This document shows, one piece after another, positions 53,727-63,175 of a stretch of DNA of 64,000 nt. This DNA comes from Coprobacillus cateniformis (lineage in GTDB: Bacteria; Bacillota_I; Bacilli_A; Erysipelotrichales; Coprobacillaceae). The position numbers and the translations under genes are program-made. Under the pieces are notes generated by a model. The model ran no database searches, was not told the origin of the DNA, and saw only the letters and a list, made by a program, of their open reading frames with translations. Every line of letters begins with the position of its first letter. Position 1 is the first letter of the stretch. The DNA is taken from NCBI RefSeq assembly GCF_009767585.1, contig NZ_WSNW01000001.1, positions 124,001-188,000 of the forward strand, in the 5' to 3' direction.

Positions 53727-54230
53727 TTATTCAAATATATTATTGATATTTTCATCTTGAATAGGTATCCATATTTCAATAATTGAAGAATCTCTATTCC
53801 AGTGGAATCGATAATCATATTTTTCAAAATGGATAAATTCATTTTTTATAGGTACATATTGACTTTGAGGAAGAATATCTTCATATATCTGACCATAAGT
53901 TTGATAAATTTGATTTATTGGACCAGTATGTTCAACAACCATATATTTATGAGCTCTTATATGCTTTGATACAAATCCAATGGGGATATGTGAAGTTTGA
54001 GGAATTGCACAAAAATAGTATAATTTCCCTTGTCGTCTTTCCATGAATGCGTATTTGATCCAATGTCCAGATTGTGACAAATGTAATGTTTTTAAATTGA
54101 TATTGAATTGTCTCCAAAATGATGTACTGATTTGAAGATTTCTTCTTTGTGATGTCGTTAATTCAATATCCTGTCCAACCACAAAAAACTCATCTAATTC
54201 CTGTATTCTATAATTCATTATTTTACTCAT
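53727..54230 (-). CDS. GyrI-like/AraC effector-binding domain protein
   Basis: 167 residues, the Bacterial-transcription-activator effector-binding fold without a DNA-binding domain. Typical parts are FFVVGQDIELTTSQ at the start, a central YYFCAIPQT, and HKYMVVEHTGPINQIYQTYG, where the Glu sits in the ligand pocket. The last strand is IIEIWIPIQD. It may sequester or hydrolyse small toxins. It lies five bases after the DUF1847 gene. Its start is uncertain by four codons, as the ribosome site is weak. Confidence 0.72.
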   Translation of the reverse strand: MSKIMNYRIQELDEFFVVGQDIELTTSQRRNLQISTSFWRQFNINLKTLHLSQSGHWIKYAFMERRQGKLYYFCAIPQTSHIPIGFVSKHIRAHKYMVVEHTGPINQIYQTYGQIYEDILPQSQYVPIKNEFIHFEKYDYRFHWNRDSSIIEIWIPIQDENINNIFE

Positions 54231-54235
54231 TTTTC

Positions 54236-54832
54236 TTAAAATTTATCTTCATAATAACTGTCTGCCAAATAAATAGCTCCTAAAGGATTATGCGCCAAAA
54301 CACGATCCTTAACAGCAAATACTGTTACAGGAGCCTCAGAATATTTAAAAAACAATGTATCATGACCTACACATAATCCTAAAACAATATTAAAATCAGT
54401 CTTTTGCTGATTAAAAAGTTCTGCTTGAGCAATAGGATTACACATCGCTACATCACAATCATAAATTCCTATAATGTGACGATCAACACTTCCAATTTTA
54501 CAAATAAGCGATTCAACATCAAATCCATTTTTTATTAATATCTGATTGAATACTTGCGCTTCTTTTGATAAACCAACACAAAATGCCAATCCAAGTTTTT
54601 GATGACCCATTTTCTTACAAAAATCAATAATTTCCTTTAATCTTGTCTTTTCCCCATAGTTATCCATAACTATCTGAGAAGAAACATTAGCAATTGCATA
54701 ATTTTCATCTTCTTGATATAGACTCAGTATTTCTTCTTGATTTTCATGACATGATGGACAATGAATTGGTGCATTTTCTAAATTTTTATCATGACAAGCG
54801 TGTTTTTGGCAATATGCACATGTATACTTCAT
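54236..54832 (-). CDS. DUF1847 metal-binding protein
   Basis: 198 residues. An N-terminal zinc-ribbon-like part has CAYCQKHACH and, about 15 residues on, CPSC. The body has LGLAFCVGLSKEAQVF, CNPIAQAELFN, FNIVLGLCVGHDTLFFKYS and APVTVFAVKDRVLAHNPLGA, strongly matching the DUF1847 family. These proteins are common in anaerobes and are presumed metalloproteins of unknown role, perhaps iron-sulfur. It is in an operon with the GyrI-like gene. Confidence 0.85.
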   Translation of the reverse strand: MKYTCAYCQKHACHDKNLENAPIHCPSCHENQEEILSLYQEDENYAIANVSSQIVMDNYGEKTRLKEIIDFCKKMGHQKLGLAFCVGLSKEAQVFNQILIKNGFDVESLICKIGSVDRHIIGIYDCDVAMCNPIAQAELFNQQKTDFNIVLGLCVGHDTLFFKYSEAPVTVFAVKDRVLAHNPLGAIYLADSYYEDKF

Positions 54833-55118
54833 TAAAAATCCTCCCTATAATTTATGGTATTATATCACCTTCTCAAACTTTTATCTACCAAATGATTTGA
54901 ATCCATCATTACAAAAAATAAGAAATTCTTTTATAGATATTTCTTTACTATATTTAATTCCTAAAATAATAAATAATAATTGAACGATTGTGAAATAACA
55001 ATCTTTTAAATCAAATATAAAGAGATGATACAAATAAATATAATTTAAACTACTCTCCAAAAGAATTTATTGATTAAACTGCATAGATATTTAGCAATAC
55101 CATAAACATAATCTTATT
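54833..55118. other. Gene-free intergenic stretch
   Basis: About 290 AT-rich bases between the DUF1847 start and the terminator of the UvrA-like gene. It must contain the DUF1847 promoter; a clear -10/-35 pair was not settled. No gene or RNA was recognised. Confidence 0.4.
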
Positions 55119-55163
55119 GAAAAAAGAGTATATATCAATGAACTTTATTCAGTATACACTCTT
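55119..55163 (-). terminator. Terminator after the UvrA-like gene
   Basis: AAGAGTATATA (55124-55134) and TATACACTCTT (55153-55163) pair with one wobble; TGAA/TTCA lies inside the loop. On the minus strand the stem runs into TTTTTT. Confidence 0.82.
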
Positions 55164-55181
55164 TTATACTTATTGACTCTT

Positions 55182-57434
55182 TTATCTCAAAGATTTTCTA
55201 AGATATTTTGCTGTTATTGTCTGAGCAGTATCAATCATTTCTTGTGGTGTACCTGTAAAAACCACTTCTCCGCCTGCTGTACCGCCATCTGGTCCTACAT
55301 CAATAATGTAATCTGCTAATTTCATCACATCTAAATTATGTTCAATAACAATAACTGTATTCCCTTGTACAACAAAGCGGTCTAAAAGTTTCATAATATT
55401 CTTAACATCAGAAGCATGTAACCCTGTTGTTGGTTCATCTAATAAATAGATATTTCCTTTTTGGTCAAGGTGTTTGGCCAACTTAATTCTTTGAAGTTCC
55501 CCCCCAGAAAGAGTTGAGAGTGGTTGACCAAGCGAAAGATAAGATAATCCTACTTCCATCATTGCATTGATTTTCTTTGCAATCTTCTTATGTTCTGCGA
55601 AGAATTCTGATGCTTCTTCCACAGTCAGATTTAAAATTTCCATAATGTTTTTTCCATGATACTGATATGATAGAGCTTCCTCGCTATAACGTTTTCCATT
55701 GCATGCCTCACAAGTTGTTGTGACTGGATCCATAAAAACAAGTTCTATAGTTACTTTTCCTTTACCTTTACATTCTGGACATGCCCCTTTACTATTAAAT
55801 GAAAACAGTGAAGCAGACACTTGATTCTCTTGCGCCATGAGTTTTCTGATATCATCAAAAAATCCTAAGAAAGACACAGGTGTAGATCGATTTGTAGCTG
55901 TCACTGATGATTGATCAACAATGATGACACGCTCAGCATATTGCTTAGCAAAAACATCTCTAAAAAGACTAGATTTACCAGACCCTGCAACCCCTGTCAC
56001 AACACACAATACATTTTCAGGAACATTCACTGAAACATTCTTAAGATTATGCAACTGAGCATTTCGAATTGGTAGAAATGTTCTCACTGGTCTTGGTTGT
56101 TCTTTGATTCCTATATGTTCACGCATTGCATTCCCTGTTAATGTATCAGATTCTAAAAGTTGATGATAACTTCCTTGATATAAGATTTCTCCACCATATC
56201 GTCCAGCTCGTGGCCCAACATCAATAATTTCATCTGCAATAGAAATGACATCTTTATCATGTTCTACAACCAAAACAGTATTTCCTTTATTGCGTAAACT
56301 TTGAAGCAGTTTTGTCATACGATAGACATCTCGTGGATGCATTCCTGTACTTGGTTCATCAAAAATATAAATCAATCCTGTTAATGAACTTCCCATGTAT
56401 CTGACAAGTTTTAATCGTTGTGCTTCACCACCAGAGAGTGTTGTTGTTTCTCGATTAAGACTTAAATAAGGTAAACCAATATCAATCATTCTTGTGAGTG
56501 TAGCGACTAATGTTTGAATAATTGTTTCACCACGTGGATCATGAATTTCCTTTAAAACTTCACGGAGATGAATAAATTCCATTTCACACATATCAGCAAT
56601 ACTATATCCATGAATACAACAAGATAAAGATGATGAATTCAAGCGTTTCCCATGACATTCTGGACATTCATGTTCTTTCACCAATTTTTTTAAGCGAGAG
56701 AGAGTCTGATCACTAGACATAGATAAATCACGCTTAACAAGAACACGATTTAGATGATTATAAATCCCTTCTAGTTTTTTATTAACACGTTCGCCATCTT
56801 TTTCATATGCACCATAAAGCAATAGATTTCGTTCTGGAAGAGAATAATCTTTCCATTTTTTATCTAAATCAAATAAACCAGTTTCAGTATATTGTTTCCA
56901 ATACCAGTTTCCTATATGAAAAGCAGGAATATCCAGCATATCTTCATTTAAACTTTTATCTGAATGAATCACTTGTTCTATATCAATATCTAAAACTTTA
57001 CCTATTCCAAAGCAAGTTGGGCACATTCCATTAGGGTCATTAAAAGAAAAATAAGATGCTGTTCCAACATAAGGTGTTCCAATGCGTGAAAAAAGCAAAC
57101 GTAATGCCGAATACATATCACTGATTGTCCCTACTGTTGAGCGAGCATTACCGCCCAAACGTGCCTGATCAATAATCACAGAAGCTGACAGTTGATCAAT
57201 AAAATCTACTTTTGGTTTTTGATATTTTGGTAATCTACCCCTAATAAATGCAGAATATGTTTCATTCATTTGTCGCTGACTCTCTGCTGCAATTGTATCA
57301 AAGACTATACTTGATTTCCCCGATCCTGATACACCAGTAAAAACAACGATCTTTTCTTTAGGTATTTCTAGAGATACATTTTTTAAATTGTTTTGAGTTA
57401 ATCCTCTTATTGTTATGTAATCTTTATGAGACAT
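55182..57434 (-). CDS. UvrA-like ABC ATPase (drug-resistance type, no UvrB-binding domain)
   Basis: About 750 residues from the ATG at 57434, which has AGAGAGGAG seven bases upstream; longer frames run into the promoter. Two ABC halves are present: GVSGSGKSSIVFD and GVAGSGKSSLFRD for Walker A, TTLSGGEAQRLKL and STLSGGELQRIKL for signatures, FDEPSTGMHP and LDEPTTGLHA for Walker B. Zinc modules have CPTC/CPEC and CPECKGKGK ... CEAC. It is nearly 200 residues shorter than UvrA and lacks the N-terminal UvrB-binding domain. Such UvrA2-type paralogs protect against DNA-binding antibiotics in producers. A MerR-type promoter precedes it. Confidence 0.88.
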   Translation of the reverse strand: MSHKDYITIRGLTQNNLKNVSLEIPKEKIVVFTGVSGSGKSSIVFDTIAAESQRQMNETYSAFIRGRLPKYQKPKVDFIDQLSASVIIDQARLGGNARSTVGTISDMYSALRLLFSRIGTPYVGTASYFSFNDPNGMCPTCFGIGKVLDIDIEQVIHSDKSLNEDMLDIPAFHIGNWYWKQYTETGLFDLDKKWKDYSLPERNLLLYGAYEKDGERVNKKLEGIYNHLNRVLVKRDLSMSSDQTLSRLKKLVKEHECPECHGKRLNSSSLSCCIHGYSIADMCEMEFIHLREVLKEIHDPRGETIIQTLVATLTRMIDIGLPYLSLNRETTTLSGGEAQRLKLVRYMGSSLTGLIYIFDEPSTGMHPRDVYRMTKLLQSLRNKGNTVLVVEHDKDVISIADEIIDVGPRAGRYGGEILYQGSYHQLLESDTLTGNAMREHIGIKEQPRPVRTFLPIRNAQLHNLKNVSVNVPENVLCVVTGVAGSGKSSLFRDVFAKQYAERVIIVDQSSVTATNRSTPVSFLGFFDDIRKLMAQENQVSASLFSFNSKGACPECKGKGKVTIELVFMDPVTTTCEACNGKRYSEEALSYQYHGKNIMEILNLTVEEASEFFAEHKKIAKKINAMMEVGLSYLSLGQPLSTLSGGELQRIKLAKHLDQKGNIYLLDEPTTGLHASDVKNIMKLLDRFVVQGNTVIVIEHNLDVMKLADYIIDVGPDGGTAGGEVVFTGTPQEMIDTAQTITAKYLRKSLR

Positions 57435-57489
57435 AAATAAACTCCTCTCTTTATTCATAATATTTTTGATACTAAACTGTATCATATTA

Positions 57490-57520
57490 AGCATAAACCT
57501 TCCTGTTAGGGAAGAGTCAA
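57490..57520 (-). promoter_or_regulatory. MerR-family-type promoter/operator of the UvrA-like gene
   Basis: Minus strand TTGACT (57515-57520) and TATGCT (57490-57495) separated by 19 bases, the over-long spacer of MerR-regulated promoters. The spacer contains the dyad CTTCC-CTAACA-GGAAG. This matches operators of drug-sensing MerR proteins (BmrR/TipAL/Mta style). No MerR gene lies in the window. Confidence 0.78.
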
Positions 57521-57605
57521 TATATTTTATTCTCTTAATAAAAATAAAATTTTCATGTTTGAATAATCATCTTATGATGTTAAAATAAAAAAAGAGGTGA
57601 AGCAA

Positions 57606-58484
57606 ATGGAAATCAGAACTTTACAATATTTCTTAACAATAGCAAGAGAGAAAAATATATCTAAAGCAGCAGAATATTTACATATGACCCAACCTACTCT
57701 CTCAAGACAAATGAAAGAATTAGAAGAGCAACTTGGAAAACAACTTTTTACAAGAGGAAATCGGCAAATCTCATTAACTGATGAAGGTATGATTCTCAAA
57801 AAACGTGCAGAAGAAATTATCAGTATTGTTGAAAGAGCTGAAGCAGAAGTGAGAGCAAATGAAGAATTACTGACAGGAGATATTCATGTTGGATGTACTG
57901 AAAAAATAGGTTTAAAACATATTGCTCAATCACTTGCCCTCATGCAAGAGAAACATCCCTTTGTCAGAGTCCATATTAAATATGGAAGCACTGAAGACAT
58001 CTCATCTCAGATAGAAAAGTCTGAACTTGATTTTGGGATTGTGATTGAACCAGTTGATTTTATGAAATATGATTATTTGAAAATAACACATTCTCATACT
58101 TGGGGTGTTTTGATGTCCCAAGAGAGTCCACTTTCTCAACTTGAATACATCACTGCTGATGATCTACGTCAAGTATCATTGTTATGTCCTTCACAGGAAC
58201 TGGTTAAAAATGAAATTGCTGGATGGGTTGGTGGTAATCAAAGGAAATTAAATATTGTTGGAACTTATAATTTTCCTTTTGCTTTATCTTCGCTTGTGAA
58301 AGAAAGTCATCTTTATGCTTTATGTTTTGAACAGAGTTTTGATGATGCAATGGATAATGTCTGTTTTCGACCACTTACACCAGCAATAGAAGAAAACATG
58401 GTATTTATTTGGCGTAAATATCAGGTATTTTCTAAACCTATTGAAATCTTTATGAATATGCTGAAAGAAAAAGTACAGAAATGA
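57606..58484 (+). CDS. LysR-family transcriptional regulator
   Basis: 292 residues from the ATG at 57606, with GAGGTG six bases upstream. The N-terminal winged helix is MEIRTLQYFLTIAREKNISK and AAEYLHMTQPTLSRQMKELE; the effector domain follows from about residue 90 (GDIHVGCTEKIGLKHIAQSL). The ligand is unknown. It is divergent from the UvrA-like gene and convergent with the phospho-glucosidase gene, and may control the AEC carrier and glucosidase operon next to it, though no direct evidence exists. Confidence 0.9.
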   Translation: MEIRTLQYFLTIAREKNISKAAEYLHMTQPTLSRQMKELEEQLGKQLFTRGNRQISLTDEGMILKKRAEEIISIVERAEAEVRANEELLTGDIHVGCTEKIGLKHIAQSLALMQEKHPFVRVHIKYGSTEDISSQIEKSELDFGIVIEPVDFMKYDYLKITHSHTWGVLMSQESPLSQLEYITADDLRQVSLLCPSQELVKNEIAGWVGGNQRKLNIVGTYNFPFALSSLVKESHLYALCFEQSFDDAMDNVCFRPLTPAIEENMVFIWRKYQVFSKPIEIFMNMLKEKVQK

Positions 58485-58506
58485 GTTGGACTCTTCTGTA
58501 CTTTTT
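58467..58506 (+). terminator. Terminator overlapping the LysR stop codon
   Basis: AAAAAGTACAGAA (58468-58480) and TTCTGTACTTTTT (58494-58506) form a perfect 13-base stem with T run. The A/T ends make it usable for the convergent glucosidase transcript. Confidence 0.88.
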
Positions 58507-58512
58507 ATGTCT

Positions 58513-60042
<1,530 letters not shown>

Positions 60043-60049
60043 TTATGAT

Positions 60050-60985
60050 TTATACAATAAAAATAACGATAACAGTATAGACAATCAATGTCACAACCAT
60101 ATTTAATGAAATCAGTGCAGCTGTATAACTGTTATCTTCTTCACTTTTAAACAGTGGTGATATTTGCATTGGTAAAGCAAATCCAGTTGGACACATAAAA
60201 TAGATAAGCACTGCCAACATATAAATCTTATCAGCCATTAAATGTGGGAAGAATACAAAGAACCCTACAATGACAAAGGCAAATAGAACAATTCTCACAA
60301 TTAATAATTTCAATAGCGAACCTAGTGTGTCCATATTGATTTTTAAGTTATAGCCAATAATGAATAAGATCATACCAATAATTGGACCTGTAATCATATT
60401 GATTGTATTTGTATAAACATCAATAAATGGTGTTTGTGCTAACATATTGTAAACACCTAATAAATTCAATCCTAAACCTAAGATAACTGCAATCACAAAT
60501 GAATTCGTAAAAATTGTTTTGGCCAATTCTTTTGGACTTGTTTGTCCTGCATTCAGTTTAGCGACCATGATTGGGATAAGCACAAAGGCAATTAAAGTTC
60601 CTGCTAAGTCAAAGATAACTGTATTGCTGGCATATGCAACACCAACAATAGAAGTATAAAGCGGTAATGCAACATTTCCACCTTCACATGTTGTTAACAT
60701 GAAATAAGAAATGTGAGAAAATCTTTCACCTGTGAACTTTGTGAAAAGTTTTCCAATGAACATTGTCAAAACAAATGCGATAAAAACATAAACAACAATC
60801 AAAATTGCTGATGATTCTATTTTTGAAGTTAATAAAATATTAAAGATTAAGATTGGAAACAAAACATTAAAGACAATATTGTTGGCTCCTTCTTTTTGTT
60901 CTGGTGTAACAAATCCCTTAATTCTTGATATAATCCCTAAAAGTACCATAAAGAATACGGGAAATAAAGTTGATAATGCTGCCAT
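60050..60985 (-). CDS. AEC-family (auxin efflux carrier-type) transporter
   Basis: 311 residues with ten hydrophobic segments and the AEC/Mem_trans pattern (NIVFNVLFPILIFNILLTS in the first half, GPIIGMILFIIGYNLKI in the second). Bacterial members move malate, malonate or other small organic acids; the cargo here is unknown. It is the first gene of a two-gene unit with the phospho-glucosidase, an unusual pairing that might reflect export of an aglycone such as a plant phenolic acid. Confidence 0.83.
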   Translation of the reverse strand: MAALSTLFPVFFMVLLGIISRIKGFVTPEQKEGANNIVFNVLFPILIFNILLTSKIESSAILIVVYVFIAFVLTMFIGKLFTKFTGERFSHISYFMLTTCEGGNVALPLYTSIVGVAYASNTVIFDLAGTLIAFVLIPIMVAKLNAGQTSPKELAKTIFTNSFVIAVILGLGLNLLGVYNMLAQTPFIDVYTNTINMITGPIIGMILFIIGYNLKINMDTLGSLLKLLIVRIVLFAFVIVGFFVFFPHLMADKIYMLAVLIYFMCPTGFALPMQISPLFKSEEDNSYTAALISLNMVVTLIVYTVIVIFIV

Positions 60986-61103
60986 AAATTCCTCCTATTT
61001 ATTTGTATATTTATATTTTCAATTGTTTTCAAAAAATGAATAATAAATTGTTTCATCTTTTGATGTTTTTATTCTAATATATAAATAAAAAGAATACAAA
61101 CGC

Positions 61104-61116
61104 CTATAAATTATAG
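61104..61116. promoter_or_regulatory. Possible regulator site upstream of the AEC carrier gene
   Basis: CTATAAATTATAG is a perfect 13-base palindrome of the T-N11-A kind bound by LysR proteins, about 120 bases upstream of the AEC start. It might be the site of the LysR protein encoded at 57606-58484, but AT-rich DNA gives such palindromes by chance. Confidence 0.3.
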
Positions 61117-61137
61117 ATTTCTATACCTAAAAGGCAT

Positions 61138-61172
61138 ATAAAAAAACTTATACCAGTTAAATGATATAAGTT
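61138..61172 (-). terminator. Terminator overlapping the AraC-family stop codon
   Basis: AACTTATAC (61145-61153) and its near-complement GATATAAGTT (61163-61172); on the minus strand the stem leads into TTTTTT. Confidence 0.75.
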
Positions 61173-62046
61173 ATCGTAAAGGAATATATAAATCCAACTC
61201 AGAATCAGGATGATCATAGCCTAGAAATCTTTCGTCTAAAACTTCAAATGTTTCTCGTGAATCTATTTCTTCTTTGGTAGAAAGAAGCCATGTTCCCCAA
61301 ATATAATTTATTGTTTGTGGTAATGTCTTAAAACAGCCATGATGTGTAAAAACAACATAACGGCCTCCTGGTATGACTTTTTTGATAAAATATGATACCA
61401 TATTTTCAAAAGAATCAACCTCTATACCAACCACTTCATTAAATATCGTCTCTTCTCCAACAATAAAATGAACATCACTTAAAGATGATTCATAAATACC
61501 AAATTTACGATGCTCTTGATAAGAATAAGGAGCCTTTTCTTCAAGACTATAAAACTCTTCCCAAAGTTTTTTAATCTCCTTGGTTCTTAATTGAGTCTGT
61601 CTTCTGATTCCAACAACCTTAATTTCAGGCAATATGACAATTTGAGGATGAACAGTAACATGATGAACTAAGTGTTCTAACAAATCAGAATTTAAATTTT
61701 CTTTATTGGAAGTTAATGTTTGTATTCGATTCTCTCGATATTTTTGTGGACTCACTTTATAAATCAATTTAAAAGCACGACTAAAAGACTCAGCTGATTC
61801 AAAATTATTTTTTATGGCAATATCAATAATTTTATGATGCGTATATAAAAGTTGGTGAGCAGCATTGGCAAGTCGTCGTTTTTTTATATAATTACCAACA
61901 CTCTCTCCAATCAATGCTTGAAATTGTCTATTAAAATGAAAGTATGAATAACCAACAGAATGAGCAACTTCTTCAACTCTGATATCTTCTTCTAAATGAT
62001 TTTCAATGTAGATAATAGCATCTTCTAAAGCCTTTTGATAGTTCAT
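61171..62046 (-). CDS. AraC-family regulator with GyrI-like effector domain
   Basis: 291 residues. The AraC helix-turn-helix pair is in residues 1-105 (RVEEVAHSVGYSYFHFNRQF and AIKNNFESAESFSRAFKLIY). The C-terminal part (about 130-291) is the effector-binding domain, with VVGIRRQTQ at the start, VVGIEVDSFENMV, and a strand ending YVVFTHHGC. It resembles the Rob/MarA-like activators of drug-stress genes. It is on the same strand, 15 bases after the C45-type hydrolase gene. Confidence 0.9.
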   Translation of the reverse strand: MNYQKALEDAIIYIENHLEEDIRVEEVAHSVGYSYFHFNRQFQALIGESVGNYIKKRRLANAAHQLLYTHHKIIDIAIKNNFESAESFSRAFKLIYKVSPQKYRENRIQTLTSNKENLNSDLLEHLVHHVTVHPQIVILPEIKVVGIRRQTQLRTKEIKKLWEEFYSLEEKAPYSYQEHRKFGIYESSLSDVHFIVGEETIFNEVVGIEVDSFENMVSYFIKKVIPGGRYVVFTHHGCFKTLPQTINYIWGTWLLSTKEEIDSRETFEVLDERFLGYDHPDSELDLYIPLR

Positions 62047-62061
62047 GTTTTTATATCCTTT

Positions 62062-63174
62062 CTATAATGATTGCCAATCAAACAATCCTTTTTGAACATC
62101 ATCAATATGAATTTCAATTTCTGATGTTTGATTATCAAATGGTTGAGATAAATGATACAGATTCCAGCCATTCTCATGTCTCCCACCCCAGCATAACTCG
62201 ATTGTCCCATCAATCGGTGAAATAATCATACTTTTGGTTGTACCAAAACTTTCTTTATAATTATGAAAACAAAGTCCATCAGGATATTTATCTAATAACA
62301 TTTCTTTGAGTTTTTCTCTTGTGACTGTTGTTTCTTGCTCCAACTCTTTTTGTATATACTGATAGCGACCAATACTATGTGTAAAAACTTGTTTTTCTAA
62401 ATGTACGAATTCAGATAATATAGAATGATTTGTTGCATGAATCATCTGTTGAGAACTATAAACATCAATTTCTCGAAATGCTTTTTGACCATCCATCGTT
62501 TGGACAAGTGCCCCATGACCTGTCTTATCTAATAAAATGATATTCATATTAAAAACAATTGGCATATCTTTTAAATAAGCTAATGCCTCTTTTGTATTTT
62601 TACAGTTATCAAGCAGTGCTCTCACAACAACCCAATATTGTAAACCTTGAAATTGTGGTTTTTGCATATGAGGTAAGTTAGCAACAGGAAGACCACATGA
62701 ACTGATTGTGACAGCTAAACCCTGATCATTGAAACCATCATCCCGTCCAAATTGTAACATAGATGTTCCAATATGTGTATAATTGCCTTTTGCCACTGTT
62801 CTCATCAGACAAAAATCTTCAAGTTCACAAGAAAATTCATAATTTCTTGCAAGTAATGGCTTCTTTTCAGCCGTCATACTTGGAAGCAATGCAATATGAC
62901 TACAGCGAGGAATATAACAAGTCATATTATAGAAGAATAATGATTCTAATGATACATTCAAAGCATCAGCAAAGCCATTGATTTCATCAGTTAATCCTGG
63001 ACACCATTTATCAAGTAATTGATTGGTTTCTTGAATCTGATAAAGAGTCATTTCTGGTTTTACAATATATTTTGATTTTAATAATAAATTTGTCTCAATC
63101 ATCTTTCCTAATTGATAACCAATTTCATAATGGGTTCCACTGACCTCAATAGTACGTGTCTGTATAGTTAACAT
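62062..63174 (-). CDS. C45-type amide hydrolase (acyl-transferase AAT-like Ntn hydrolase)
   Basis: 370 residues. The family C45 pattern is present: YEIGYQLGKMI in the N-terminal propeptide, the conserved Cys91 in PRCSHIALL, which would become the N-terminal nucleophile after self-cleavage, LLARNYEFS, and GRDDGFNDQGLAVTIS. Members cleave or transfer acyl groups on amides (penicillin N, peptide amides). Its start follows the nagA stop by one base, so it is translated with nagA, and the AraC regulator follows. The substrate is unknown. The C59 relative (choloylglycine hydrolase) at the left edge of the window belongs to the same Ntn superfamily. Confidence 0.82.
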   Translation of the reverse strand: MLTIQTRTIEVSGTHYEIGYQLGKMIETNLLLKSKYIVKPEMTLYQIQETNQLLDKWCPGLTDEINGFADALNVSLESLFFYNMTCYIPRCSHIALLPSMTAEKKPLLARNYEFSCELEDFCLMRTVAKGNYTHIGTSMLQFGRDDGFNDQGLAVTISSCGLPVANLPHMQKPQFQGLQYWVVVRALLDNCKNTKEALAYLKDMPIVFNMNIILLDKTGHGALVQTMDGQKAFREIDVYSSQQMIHATNHSILSEFVHLEKQVFTHSIGRYQYIQKELEQETTVTREKLKEMLLDKYPDGLCFHNYKESFGTTKSMIISPIDGTIELCWGGRHENGWNLYHLSQPFDNQTSEIEIHIDDVQKGLFDWQSL

Positions 63175-63175
63175 A

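Noticed and set aside
53624..53842. Minus-strand frame overlapping the GyrI-like gene
   Set aside because: Different frame of the same region, spans two terminators, and has no start signal.
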